Positions 35,642 to 46,699 of a DNA stretch of 64,000 nucleotides are shown piece after piece. How positions within the stretch are numbered: the first letter of the stretch is position 1; every line of letters begins with the position of its first letter. The translations under genes were made by a program, and so were the position numbers. Below the pieces are notes generated by a model. The model was not told where the DNA came from. It saw only the letters and a program-made list of their open reading frames with translations, and searched no databases. Source of the DNA: Belliella filtrata (GTDB lineage Bacteria > Bacteroidota > Bacteroidia > Cytophagales > Cyclobacteriaceae); the NCBI RefSeq assembly GCF_022549775.1, contig NZ_JAKZGP010000005.1, positions 1-64,000 of the forward strand, read 5' to 3'.

Positions 35642-36541
35642 TTATTTCACTTTTCTGAACCTAAAGAAGATTCCAAGCGGGAGTTTTTTGTTGAAATTAT
35701 CCACCAAATATAACTCACCATGCTCTGCATTGTTGACTTCCTTGAAATTGGAGTGAACCAAGTTTGCAGCGATGATAGAGCTGAAACTCAGAGAATACAT
35801 ATTTAGGATCAAGAAATGCTGATCAGGCTCTAATAGTTCCGCACACAGTTTAAGCATTTCATTGATTTGCTCTTCCAGTATCCATTTTTCTCCATCTGGA
35901 CCTCTTCCATAAGCAGGGGGATCTAGGATAATTCCATGATATTTATTTCCTCTTCTGACTTCTCTTTTGATGAACTTCATAGCATCATCCACAATCCACC
36001 TGATGCCGTCCAAGCCAGAAGATTCCATATTGTGTTTTGACCAAGTTACTACTTGTTTCACTGCATCGAGATGTGTCACTTCAGCGCCAGCAGCGCGTGC
36101 GGCAATACTTGCAGCACCAGTATATGCAAAAAGATTAAGGATTTTAGGATGCGCTACTTGAAGTTTGTCTACAGTATCTAAGATGTAATCCCAGTTGACA
36201 GCTTGCTCTGGAAACAGACCGATATGCTTAAATGAAGTCATTGCTAAGTTTAAGCTCAATGCAGACCCCTTGGGCACCTGGTACTTGATTTGCCAATTGT
36301 GAGGAATTTTCTTTTGCTCTATCCATTGACCTTTCTCTGGGTTGTTTTTCTCTTTTGAAAAAATAGCATGAGCTTGCTTCTTCCAATCTTCTGCACTCAT
36401 ACTTTTGTCCCAAATCGCTTGCGGCTCAGGCCTACTAAGGATATATGGGCCAAACCGTTCAAGTTTTTCAAATCCACCTGTATCGATCAACTCATAATCT
36501 TCCCAATGCTGGGGTGTAAGAGATAAAATAGTTTCCTTCAT
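35642..36541 (-). CDS. class I SAM-dependent methyltransferase (RlmI/RlmK-like)
   Basis: A Rossmann-fold methyltransferase of 299 residues. The SAM-binding region is NLFAYTGAASIAARAAGAEV (about 137-156), and the catalytic motif IV is LDPPAYGRGPDGEKW (about 218-232), as in 23S rRNA cytosine-5 methyltransferases of the RlmI/RlmK/YccW group. The short form without a PUA domain is widespread in Bacteroidota. The exact rRNA site is unknown. Confidence 0.85.
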   Translation of the reverse strand: MKETILSLTPQHWEDYELIDTGGFEKLERFGPYILSRPEPQAIWDKSMSAEDWKKQAHAIFSKEKNNPEKGQWIEQKKIPHNWQIKYQVPKGSALSLNLAMTSFKHIGLFPEQAVNWDYILDTVDKLQVAHPKILNLFAYTGAASIAARAAGAEVTHLDAVKQVVTWSKHNMESSGLDGIRWIVDDAMKFIKREVRRGNKYHGIILDPPAYGRGPDGEKWILEEQINEMLKLCAELLEPDQHFLILNMYSLSFSSIIAANLVHSNFKEVNNAEHGELYLVDNFNKKLPLGIFFRFRKVK

Positions 36542-36907
36542 GACACAAAAATATGGATATAATTTAAGTGAGTGGCTAAAAAATAGTTTTTGAATTCAAT
36601 TTTGTTCTATTGCATACTTCAAAACCTTGCATTTAAACTGATTTGTTTTTCAAATTTCCAAAACAATTGCAGGTACAAGAATACCTGCATCTTATCTATG
36701 TGAGGCAATTTCATAGTTAATAATTAAATTTTGCAGATTGAAATAAAACATATATTTCTAGCAAATTTTTTTAATTTTAGGCTTTTGAAATTTTAAGATT
36801 TCAAGATTAATAGAAACTTCTTCTTGATGTGTTACTTTAAAAATAGATGATTATCAGAGGATTAAAGGGAACTCATAGAAGTAAGTAATAGCGTAAATGA
36901 TGAAAAA
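36542..36907. other. divergent promoter region
   Basis: A 366-bp gap between divergent genes. It holds one 8-bp hairpin, tgcaggta / tacctgca (36668-36689), without a T tract. I see no coding frame. It should contain both promoters. Confidence 0.4.
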
Positions 36908-37729
36908 GTGAAAGCGAAAGAGCCATTTGTAGATGTAGAAAAAATCTTAAAGGACAAAAATCCCACTCTTCATAGATGGTTGCCTTCTTTTGTATTGAAG
37001 TACGTCAAGCGTATCGTTCATGAGAAAGAGGTGAATCGAATCATGCTAAAGAATGGACATTTGCACGGATTGGATTTTGTCAATGCTCTCATTGAAGAGT
37101 TCGGGGTCAATGTAGAGCTCACAGGAGCAGAAAACATACCATTGGAAAAACCTGTAATATTTGCTTCAAATCATCCTTTGGGAGGAATGGATGGAATTGC
37201 ATTCATGTATGCTCTTGGAAAATACAGAGAAGACATCAGGTTTTTGGTGAATGATATTTTGACAAACATTACCAATTTTGAACCGATGTTCATTCCAGTA
37301 AATAAGCATGGAGCCAATAGCAGGGAAGTTAGTAAGTTGATAGAAGACACATATGCTGGAGATCATGCTGTACTAGTATTTCCAGCTGGGTTGGTCTCAA
37401 GGAAGCAGCATGCAGGAATAAAAGACCTGGAATGGAAAAAAAGTTTTATTTCAAAAGCAAAAAAATATCAAAAAGACGTAGTACCTGTTTATATTGAGGG
37501 CAAGAATTCTGGATTCTTTTATAACTTAGCAAGGTTTAGAAAACAAATAGGAATTAAATCCAATATTGAGATGTTTTATTTAGCTGATGAAATGTTCTCA
37601 CAACGAGGGAAAAAGGTAGTGATACACATCGGAAAACCAATACCTTATCAATATTTCGATGCTTCAAAAAATGAAAAGGATTGGGCTGAAGTTGTAAAAG
37701 AAACGGTGTATCGAATTGCCAAAAATTAA
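36908..37729 (+). CDS. PlsC-like acyltransferase, GlsA-type (amino-acid lipid synthesis)
   Basis: A membrane-associated O-acyltransferase of 273 residues. The catalytic NHPLGGMDG (about 92-100) is the PlsC-family NHx(4-5)D motif, followed by FPAGLVSRK near 155. The start is probably GTG at 36908; the ATGs just before are followed by a TGA. It is followed after 5 bases by a GNAT-fold acyltransferase. This pair matches the GlsA/GlsB genes that make glycine lipids in Bacteroides and the OlsF/OlsB-type enzymes for ornithine lipids, so it likely adds the second fatty acid. Confidence 0.8.
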   Translation: MKAKEPFVDVEKILKDKNPTLHRWLPSFVLKYVKRIVHEKEVNRIMLKNGHLHGLDFVNALIEEFGVNVELTGAENIPLEKPVIFASNHPLGGMDGIAFMYALGKYREDIRFLVNDILTNITNFEPMFIPVNKHGANSREVSKLIEDTYAGDHAVLVFPAGLVSRKQHAGIKDLEWKKSFISKAKKYQKDVVPVYIEGKNSGFFYNLARFRKQIGIKSNIEMFYLADEMFSQRGKKVVIHIGKPIPYQYFDASKNEKDWAEVVKETVYRIAKN

Positions 37730-37734
37730 GAATT

Positions 37735-38691
37735 ATGCAAAAAATAATACCTGCAGTAGATAGAAAACTTCTCAAAAAGGAATTGACAGAGGAAAGGTTT
37801 CTTCGATATACTAACAATGGTAATAATCATATTTATCTGGTAGATTATCACAATGCTCCCAATGTAGTCAGAGAAATAGGCCGTTTACGAGAATTGACTT
37901 TTCGAGGAGCGGGTGGGGGAACAGGTTTGGAAATTGATATCGATGAAAATGATACCTGTGAGCACTGTTACCAACAATTGATCACATGGAACCCAGAGGA
38001 CGAAGAGATAGTAGCTGGCTATAGATTGATTTACTGTAAATATGCAAGCATAGATGATAATGGATTGATTAATCTTTCCACAGCTCATTTATTCAAGTTT
38101 TCAGAAACCTTCATACAAGATTATATTCCTCATACCATTGAGTTGGGTCGTTCATTTGTTCAGCCAAAGTATCAGCCTAGCTTGGATAATCGAAAGGGTT
38201 TGTTCTCTTTGGACAATCTATGGGATGGCTTAGGAGCAGTTGTAAAACTTCATCCAGATGTAAAGTATTTATTTGGAAAAGTGACCATGTATCCACATTA
38301 TCACCGGCAGTCAAGAGACCTTTTGTTGTATTTTATGAACTACTATTTTCCAGATCAAATGGAATTGGTAAGACCTTTGGAGGATTTGAAGCTAGGATAT
38401 GAGACCGATATATCGGAATTGAGAGACTGCTTTGAAGGATTGAATTATAAAGAAGGATACAAATTGCTCAATACAAAAGTAAGGGCCAATGGAGAGAATA
38501 TCCCACCATTGATCAATACTTACATGAACTTGTCGCCTACTATGAAAACTTTCGGTACAGCACTCAATGATGAGTTTGGTGCAGTAGAGGAAACAGGTAT
38601 TTTGATTACCATCGATGATATCTATGAAAGCAAGAAGCATAGACATATGGATACGTTTGATAGAGATAGACAATTTGGAAGCAGAGCATGA
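37735..38691 (+). CDS. GNAT-type N-acyltransferase, GlsB/OlsB-like
   Basis: A 318-residue protein with an Acetyltransf_5-type GNAT domain, the fold of OlsB and GlsB. These transfer a 3-hydroxy fatty acid from acyl-ACP to the amino group of an amino acid (glycine or ornithine). Visible elements are REIGRLRELTFRGAGGGTG (about 44-62), VAGYRLIYC (about 93-101) and ELGRSFVQPKYQ (about 137-148). It lies 5 bases after the O-acyltransferase gene and overlaps the CoA-binding protein gene by 4 bases, so all three form an operon. The amino acid used cannot be decided. Confidence 0.82.
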   Translation: MQKIIPAVDRKLLKKELTEERFLRYTNNGNNHIYLVDYHNAPNVVREIGRLRELTFRGAGGGTGLEIDIDENDTCEHCYQQLITWNPEDEEIVAGYRLIYCKYASIDDNGLINLSTAHLFKFSETFIQDYIPHTIELGRSFVQPKYQPSLDNRKGLFSLDNLWDGLGAVVKLHPDVKYLFGKVTMYPHYHRQSRDLLLYFMNYYFPDQMELVRPLEDLKLGYETDISELRDCFEGLNYKEGYKLLNTKVRANGENIPPLINTYMNLSPTMKTFGTALNDEFGAVEETGILITIDDIYESKKHRHMDTFDRDRQFGSRA

Positions 38692-39053
38692 AAAAGACAC
38701 TGATAGTAGGAGCCACTACAAACCCTTCGAGATATGCTTACTTGGCAGCTGAACTTTTAGGTAAAAAAGGACAGCCATTTGTACCTATTGGAATCAAAAC
38801 CGGGAATTTATTTGGACAGGATATTTTGGATCTTAAAGCTAAACCTCAAATCGAAGATTTAGATACAATCACCCTGTACATAGGTCCCCAGCATCAGGAA
38901 GAGTGGTATGATTATTTACTTGGTTTGAAGCCTTCCAGAATCATATTTAATCCTGGAACAGAAAATCCAATTTTTGAAATGAAAGCTGCTGAAAAAGGTA
39001 TTGAAGTTGCCAAAGCCTGCACCTTGGTGCTGCTAAGCACAGGTCAATATTAG
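38688..39053 (+). CDS. CoA-binding domain protein (YccU-like)
   Basis: A 121-residue Rossmann-fold protein of the CoA-binding (succinyl-CoA ligase-like) family. ATTNPSRYAYLAAELL (residues 9-24) forms the nucleotide loop, and FNPGTENPIFEMKAAEKGIE the C-terminal half. E. coli YccU is of unknown function. Overlap by 4 bases with the GlsB-like gene implies coexpression. Confidence 0.85.
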   Translation: MKKTLIVGATTNPSRYAYLAAELLGKKGQPFVPIGIKTGNLFGQDILDLKAKPQIEDLDTITLYIGPQHQEEWYDYLLGLKPSRIIFNPGTENPIFEMKAAEKGIEVAKACTLVLLSTGQY

Positions 39054-39253
39054 AATTATAACAGTAGTGTCTGAATATCAGCGGTATTGAGTCAGTACTG
39101 GTTTTAACTATAAGTAAAAATGAGCTGTGCACAACTTTAGGTCTTTAGTCTGACCTGGGTTTCTTCCTAATTTTGAAAATTTAAAGCTGTGTGCTCTCGA
39201 TTTTTTTGTGTATTATTACGGATTAATTCATAGACCATGAATTCTCTTTTTAA

Positions 39254-41242
<1,989 letters not shown>

Positions 41243-41272
41243 TATTGATCTTAGCCTATTGATAAATTATTT

Positions 41273-41300
41273 AAGGGGAGCACAAGCTCCCTTTTTTTTA
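41273..41300 (+). terminator. terminator after gyrB
   Basis: Arms aaggggagc and gctcccttt form a 9-bp stem with one G-U pair and an acaa loop, followed by a run of T. A textbook intrinsic terminator. Confidence 0.9.
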
Positions 41301-41379
41301 TTTCGTTAATAAATTCTTAAACTTCGGAAAGATTTTACGGACAATTATTAATTAGCTTTGTCTTAAGTTTATCAATATT

Positions 41380-43500
41380 ATGCAAATAACAACCAGAGAT
41401 AAGTTCGATAGCATTATTTATTCCAGTGACTTGGTAAGTAGAGATTTGAGCTGGATCAAGTTCAATGAGAGAGTTTTTGACCAATCTGTGAAAGAGAACC
41501 GTTCTATTTTTGAAAAGCTCAAGTTTTTAGCAATCACAGCTTCCAATTTAGATGAGTTTTTCATGATTCGAGTAGGATCATTATACAACTACCTAGACTA
41601 TGACAAAGAAAGGGTGGATTATTCGGGCTTGAGAGAAGAGCCTTTCAAAATGAAATTGATGCTCGAGTGTCAAGCATTCCATAAAGCTCAGCAAGAGCAT
41701 TTTCAAAAGAATTTGCTTCCCAACATGGAAGATTCTGGATTCAGGTTGAGCAATGTCAAAAACCTTACTCCTGAAGAACAAGAATACATCAGATCCTATT
41801 TTACAAAAGCTATCTATCCCATGTTGACTCCGATGGTGTATGATGGGTATAGGACTTTTCCTATTTTGATGAACAAGCTTTTGGTTTTTGGTATTGTCAC
41901 TTTGGCGCCAGGCGAAAAGAAAGAAAACAGAAAACTTTCATTTGTTCAAATTCCAGCCAATATTCCAAGGTTTTTTGAAGTAGAGCGTGAAGATGTTGTT
42001 ATCTATATTCCAATAGAAGAGGTGATCAGAGAAAACTTGGTTTCATTGTTTAGAAATGTAAACATTGAATCCATTAACCTTTTTAGAATTACGAGAAACG
42101 GTGACTTTACACTTGAAGAAAGTGAAGACATGGATGCTAACTTTCTGGAAGAAGTAAAGCGTAAATTGAATGAAAGAAAGTCAGGTAGAGTAGTTCGTAT
42201 AGAAATAGAGGAAGGATATAGCAAATGGATGATCAATTTGCTCAAGGAAAGATGGAATATCCAAGATGATAGTATATTCAAAGTTGATCGAAGAAGTATG
42301 ATGGATTTCACTGGCTTATGGCAAGTGATAGGCAACAGGCGATTCAAAGACAGAATGCCTCAAATGCCAGCTCCAGTTCATCCTTTATCTTACCCAGAAG
42401 AAGGTACGGAAGATATTTTCCAAGTGCTAAAGAACAGAGATATCCTGTTACATCATCCTTATAATAATATTGATTCTATACTTGATCTCATAGAAAAAGC
42501 GGCAGATGATGTCAATGTAATGGCCATCAAGATGACCATTTACAGGCTTGCAAGTGATTCTAGAATTACAAAAGCATTACTTAGAGCGGCAGAAAATGGA
42601 AAACACGTCTCTGTATTGTTTGAAGTAAAGGCTAGGTTTGATGAAGAGAACAATATCAGAGAAGCCAAGAAACTTCAAAAAGCTGGTTGCTTTGTAATCT
42701 ATGGAATCTCTAATCTCAAGACACATACAAAGCTGATGCTGATTGTCAAGAAAGATGAAAATAAAATCACACGATTTGTACACTTAGGGTCGGGGAATTA
42801 CAATGAAGATACTGCCAGACTTTATACTGATATTGGATTATTGACGACCAATGAGGTGTTAGCCAATGATGTATCAGAGTTCTTCAATGTAATCACTGGT
42901 CACTCTATTCCTGATACCTATGATAGCTTGATTACAGCACCTAGGGATATGAGAAATCAACTTATCAGTTTTATTGACCAAGAGTCAGAAAATGCTAAAC
43001 AAGGGTTACCAAGTGGTATTTTCATCAAAGTAAACTCCTTGGAAGATTCCGAAATTATCTATGCCTTATATAGGGCATCTCAGGCTGGTGTGAAAGTAAA
43101 ATTAATCATCAGGGGCATTTGTTGTCTTAGACCAGGTAGAGAAAATCTAAGTGAAAACATTGAAGTACTTTCTATCGTGGGTGATTACTTGGAACATTCC
43201 AGAATATACCACTTCCACAACAATGGTAAAACACGAACCTATGCTGGTAGTGCTGACATGATGGTGAGAAGTTTCGATAAGAGGTTAGAGTCTTTGTTTA
43301 GGGTTGACGCACCACTTTTGGAAAAGCAACTGATGAACATCCTTTCTTACAACTTACGAGACAATGTAAACTCCTATCGTATGCTAGAAGATGGAAGCTA
43401 CGAGGCAAAAGTCCCAGCAGATGGAGAGCCAACGTTTAATATCCACAAAGAATTTTTCAATCTCAATGTGGATGATGTAATGAAGGTAAAGCTTGTATAA
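41380..43500 (+). CDS. ppk1: polyphosphate kinase 1
   Basis: Makes long-chain polyphosphate from ATP, reversibly, as a membrane-associated tetramer. The 706-residue length is normal. The N-terminal domain starts SRDLSWIKFNERV. The two phospholipase-D-like catalytic domains carry the autophosphorylated His in NLKTHTKLML and the second conserved His in IYHFHNNGKTRTYAGSADMM. A TAGCTTTG element at 41353-41360 fits the Bacteroidota -7 box. It is monocistronic; a Ppx-type hydrolase lies 22 kb away. Confidence 0.98.
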   Translation: MQITTRDKFDSIIYSSDLVSRDLSWIKFNERVFDQSVKENRSIFEKLKFLAITASNLDEFFMIRVGSLYNYLDYDKERVDYSGLREEPFKMKLMLECQAFHKAQQEHFQKNLLPNMEDSGFRLSNVKNLTPEEQEYIRSYFTKAIYPMLTPMVYDGYRTFPILMNKLLVFGIVTLAPGEKKENRKLSFVQIPANIPRFFEVEREDVVIYIPIEEVIRENLVSLFRNVNIESINLFRITRNGDFTLEESEDMDANFLEEVKRKLNERKSGRVVRIEIEEGYSKWMINLLKERWNIQDDSIFKVDRRSMMDFTGLWQVIGNRRFKDRMPQMPAPVHPLSYPEEGTEDIFQVLKNRDILLHHPYNNIDSILDLIEKAADDVNVMAIKMTIYRLASDSRITKALLRAAENGKHVSVLFEVKARFDEENNIREAKKLQKAGCFVIYGISNLKTHTKLMLIVKKDENKITRFVHLGSGNYNEDTARLYTDIGLLTTNEVLANDVSEFFNVITGHSIPDTYDSLITAPRDMRNQLISFIDQESENAKQGLPSGIFIKVNSLEDSEIIYALYRASQAGVKVKLIIRGICCLRPGRENLSENIEVLSIVGDYLEHSRIYHFHNNGKTRTYAGSADMMVRSFDKRLESLFRVDAPLLEKQLMNILSYNLRDNVNSYRMLEDGSYEAKVPADGEPTFNIHKEFFNLNVDDVMKVKLV

Positions 43501-43520
43501 TATGAAGAAAATGAAGTTTT

Positions 43521-43570
43521 TTACCCTCCTTAAATTTTCAGTATTGAAGAAATAAGGAGGGTAAATTTTT
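43521..43570. terminator. bidirectional terminator between ppk1 and the helicase gene
   Basis: A perfect 12-bp stem (ttaccctcctta / taaggagggtaa) with a 20-base loop, followed by T-rich sequence, lies between convergent genes. Confidence 0.8.
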
Positions 43571-43594
43571 GTTTAAAACTGAAATATTAGAGGT

Positions 43595-44917
43595 CTATTT
43601 AGCTATGTCTACTTTGACCTTTACTTTTTTCAGTTTTTCTTTGTTTACAATACGTGCAAGTTTTTCGGCAAGATTTCTTTTTACAGCTACATAGGAAGCT
43701 TTATCTTGGATATATATTTGACCGATTTCATCACCTTTTATACCGCCTTTTTTGGTCAATAGCCCAACAATATCACCTTTGCTTATCTTATCACTTTTGC
43801 CTGCACTGATAAAAAGACATTCAAAGGCAGGTAAGACCAAGTCTTCATGGGTCTCATCAGGTATGAAAGTCTCGATTTCGCCTTCTATGAATCTTGGTAA
43901 ATACTCATCATCTGTAAGGAATACATAACTAGTTCCTTCAGCTTCCATTCTTGCAGTTCTACCATTTCTATGTATGTAGGCATCTTCTTGTTTTGGTAGC
44001 TGATAGTGAATCACATGTTTGATATCAGGAATATCTAGCCCTCTAGATGCCAAGTCAGTAGCTATAAGTATGCTTGAAGTACCCGTTCGGAACTTGATCA
44101 GGTTAATCTCTCTATCTTGCTGCTCTAGGCCCCCATGTAGGATAGCATGTGGATATTCAAAATCTTTAAAAAATTGGCTTAACCTATTTACAGCTTCTCT
44201 ATGATTACAAAAAATTATGCATGGCTCACCCTGAAAACCAGATACTAAGTTTAGCAAAATATCACCTTTCACCTTTGTTTGCGCATGAACAACCTTCTGC
44301 TTGAGCAGGTTTTTTTCCGTCTCTGCTATGAAATTTAGTTTGACGGATTTTTCAAATGGTAGAAAATCCGGCAACCTTTTCAAATCTGTGGCAGAGGTTA
44401 AGATAAAACCTTGCTTTTGCTTGATGGCTTTAAAGATCTCACCAATTTGGTCTTCAAAACCCAGTTCGAGTGATTTATCAAACTCATCTAAGACTACAAG
44501 CTTGGTATTAGAAAGCTCAATGTTTTCTTGAGCAATATGGTCTATCAATCTACCAGGTGTTCCTATGACCAGGGCAGGGGTGTCAAGTAGCGAATTTCTC
44601 TCAATCCTCATTTCATGACCACCATATACGCATGTAGCTTTGTATTGTGATTTTATTGACTTGAACACTTCAAGAACCTGTAGTGCTAGTTCTCTAGTAG
44701 GCACAATGATGAGTCCTTGAATACTTTTTGAATCCAGGTCAAAAGATTGAAGCATTGGGATTAGAAAACCCAGGGTCTTCCCAGAGCCGGTTGGAGCCAA
44801 CAAGATGACATCTTTATGATCTTGGAATTTAGTGATGATCTCTTTCTGTATCTCTTTCAATTCCTCAAATCCCAATTGGGATAAAACATGGCTTACAATC
44901 CTTTGGTAATCTTTCAT
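43595..44917 (-). CDS. DEAD-box RNA helicase, DbpA-like
   Basis: An ATP-dependent RNA helicase of 440 residues. Motif I is APTGSGKT, motif Ib TPGRLIDH, motif II DEFD (in VLDEFDKSLE, a variant of DEAD), motif III SAT and motif VI HRNGRTAR. The last 75 residues (GKSDKISKGDIVGLLTKKGG onward) are a DbpA-type RNA-binding domain, which in E. coli DbpA binds 23S rRNA hairpin 92 for 50S ribosome assembly. The same role is likely. DEFD instead of DEAD is unusual but conserves the catalytic Asp-Glu. Confidence 0.9.
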   Translation of the reverse strand: MKDYQRIVSHVLSQLGFEELKEIQKEIITKFQDHKDVILLAPTGSGKTLGFLIPMLQSFDLDSKSIQGLIIVPTRELALQVLEVFKSIKSQYKATCVYGGHEMRIERNSLLDTPALVIGTPGRLIDHIAQENIELSNTKLVVLDEFDKSLELGFEDQIGEIFKAIKQKQGFILTSATDLKRLPDFLPFEKSVKLNFIAETEKNLLKQKVVHAQTKVKGDILLNLVSGFQGEPCIIFCNHREAVNRLSQFFKDFEYPHAILHGGLEQQDREINLIKFRTGTSSILIATDLASRGLDIPDIKHVIHYQLPKQEDAYIHRNGRTARMEAEGTSYVFLTDDEYLPRFIEGEIETFIPDETHEDLVLPAFECLFISAGKSDKISKGDIVGLLTKKGGIKGDEIGQIYIQDKASYVAVKRNLAEKLARIVNKEKLKKVKVKVDIAK

Positions 44918-44944
44918 CCTACAAATGTAGGGTTTTCTACAGGA

Positions 44945-45301
44945 TTACTTCTTGTATTTTATTTTTACATCAGCTACACCAGCATCGATGAGGTCTATTT
45001 TGCGAGCTGCCTTTTTAGAAAGATCGATGATTCTACCACTTACAAATGGACCACGATCATTGATGCGTACCTTAACTCTTTTTCCATTCCTCTGATTGAT
45101 CACCTTTACTTTGGTACCAAAAGGTAAAGTTTTGTGCGCAGCTGTCAATTTATGCTTACGGTATTTTTCACCGTTGGCAGTTGTCCTTCCATGAAACTTA
45201 TCGTGATAGTATGAAGCTTTACCATTTTGGGTAACCTTTGGACTACATGAAGCTGCCATTATCAATATGAAAAGTACTAGGTAACCGATATTCTTCATCA
45301 T
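44945..45301 (-). CDS. RlpA-like lipoprotein
   Basis: A 118-residue envelope lipoprotein. The signal peptide ends in a lipobox (MAASC, Cys19). The double-psi beta-barrel follows: [19 protein letters not shown] (residues 27-45), [14 protein letters not shown] and the catalytic-type [16 protein letters not shown]. RlpA homologues cleave or bind denuded glycan strands at the septum. It lacks the SPOR domain of E. coli RlpA, as is common in Bacteroidota. The M2 start is equally possible. Confidence 0.9.
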   Translation of the reverse strand: MMKNIGYLVLFILIMAASCSPKVTQNGKASYYHDKFHGRTTANGEKYRKHKLTAAHKTLPFGTKVKVINQRNGKRVKVRINDRGPFVSGRIIDLSKKAARKIDLIDAGVADVKIKYKK

Positions 45302-45576
45302 TATGGGTAATTTTAATCAAATTAAATGTTGTGTTATTTCAGTTTTGAAAGTGATAATCAAACACGATGCCGTTATTTAAAGGTTAGCTTTTTACTTATT
45401 CAAAATGCTTCTGCTGTTCAAATAGCATGAAGAATTGGATATTTCCATATATAGTCCTCAGTTATTATGCATTTTGGTTAAAGCCACTGGTGTAAATTCG
45501 TATTGTTTCCCAAATTGCAAATTTTTATATTGCTTGCTATTCATTTTAATGTACAATCCACCCAGTAACTGTAGTA

Positions 45577-46563
45577 ATGAAATTAAATCAAATTAGAATG
45601 GTGCTTTTTGGCTCATTTTTACTAGTAATTGCCCTTTTTGGATTCAGGCTTCAAATTGAACCTTTTGAACCATATGATCAGAAAATTCCAAATACTGACT
45701 TAAGTTTTTCAATGGTACCGATCCCCGCGGGGGCATTTATCATGGGTACACCTTCTGAGCAAAAAGGGCACCAAGTAGATGAAGCTCCACAAAGGAAAAT
45801 TCAACTGGATGCATTCTGGATGGGGACACATGAAGTTACATGGGATTTGTTTGAGTTATTTTTAGATAAAAACCTCGAAATAGGCATAAGTACAAAACCT
45901 TTGTCTCATCAAGTTGATGGACTTTCGAGGCCTTCGACACCATACTTAGACATGACATTTGGTATGGGGAAAGCTTCCAAGCCAGCAGTAGGCATGACCC
46001 AGTATGGCGCTATTCAATATTGCAGGTGGTTGTATCTAAAAACAGGCATTTTCTATAGGCTTCCAACAGAGGCAGAGTGGGAGTATGCTGCTAGAGCTGG
46101 GAGTAATGAAAGCTATTTCTTTGGAAGTGATGCTAACTTGATCAATGATTATGCAATTTACATTGAAAACAGTAACAAAACGACAAGTACCATAGGATCA
46201 AAAGCTCCAAATCCATGGGGACTTTATGATATGTTAGGCAACGTGATGGAATGGACAGGAGATTTTTATGCTGCCTACGAAGATGATTCCAATCAAAATA
46301 TAAACCCTAAGGTAGTATCAGAACAGCTTTATCCTCAAGTTTTGAGAGGTGGACACTATGAAAGTGAGGCTGAGGATTTACGTGTAGGTAGGAGGTTTGC
46401 TTCTGACCCAGTTTGGAAGCAGCTTGACCCACAGATTCCTAAGAGCAGATGGTGGTTTCCAGAAGCTCCTTTCGTCGGAATGAGAGTGGTCAGGCCTTTG
46501 AAAGTACCTTCAGAATCAGAGATTCACGCTTATTTTGATCGTGTACCACCCGCAGACTTTTAA
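45577..46563 (+). CDS. SUMF1/formylglycine-generating-enzyme family protein lacking catalytic Cys
   Basis: A 328-residue protein with an N-terminal hydrophobic segment (about residues 8-23) that serves as signal or anchor. The rest is an FGE-sulfatase fold: PIPAGAFIMGTPSEQKG, DAFWMGTHEVTW, RLPTEAEWEYAARAG and NVMEWTGDF. True formylglycine-generating enzymes use two Cys near the C-terminus; here that region reads RRFASDPVW...GMRVVRP and contains none. It is therefore not a sulfatase activator of the usual type but probably a structural or binding relative. It opens the amino-sugar locus. Confidence 0.85.
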   Translation: MKLNQIRMVLFGSFLLVIALFGFRLQIEPFEPYDQKIPNTDLSFSMVPIPAGAFIMGTPSEQKGHQVDEAPQRKIQLDAFWMGTHEVTWDLFELFLDKNLEIGISTKPLSHQVDGLSRPSTPYLDMTFGMGKASKPAVGMTQYGAIQYCRWLYLKTGIFYRLPTEAEWEYAARAGSNESYFFGSDANLINDYAIYIENSNKTTSTIGSKAPNPWGLYDMLGNVMEWTGDFYAAYEDDSNQNINPKVVSEQLYPQVLRGGHYESEAEDLRVGRRFASDPVWKQLDPQIPKSRWWFPEAPFVGMRVVRPLKVPSESEIHAYFDRVPPADF

Positions 46564-46699
46564 TGAAGTTAAAGTGAATGGGTCTCTGCGATTTAAAGCA
46601 AAAAGCATGTTTTGTTTAATCATTAGGGTCAATTGTCACTGAAAGATTGAACAAAAATGAAAATTATAAAAACTCAATAACCTATTTAACAATTACCAA

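Noticed and set aside
45577-46563. A genuine sulfatase-activating enzyme
   Set aside because: The region that should carry the catalytic Cys pair has none, and no sulfatase gene is in the window.
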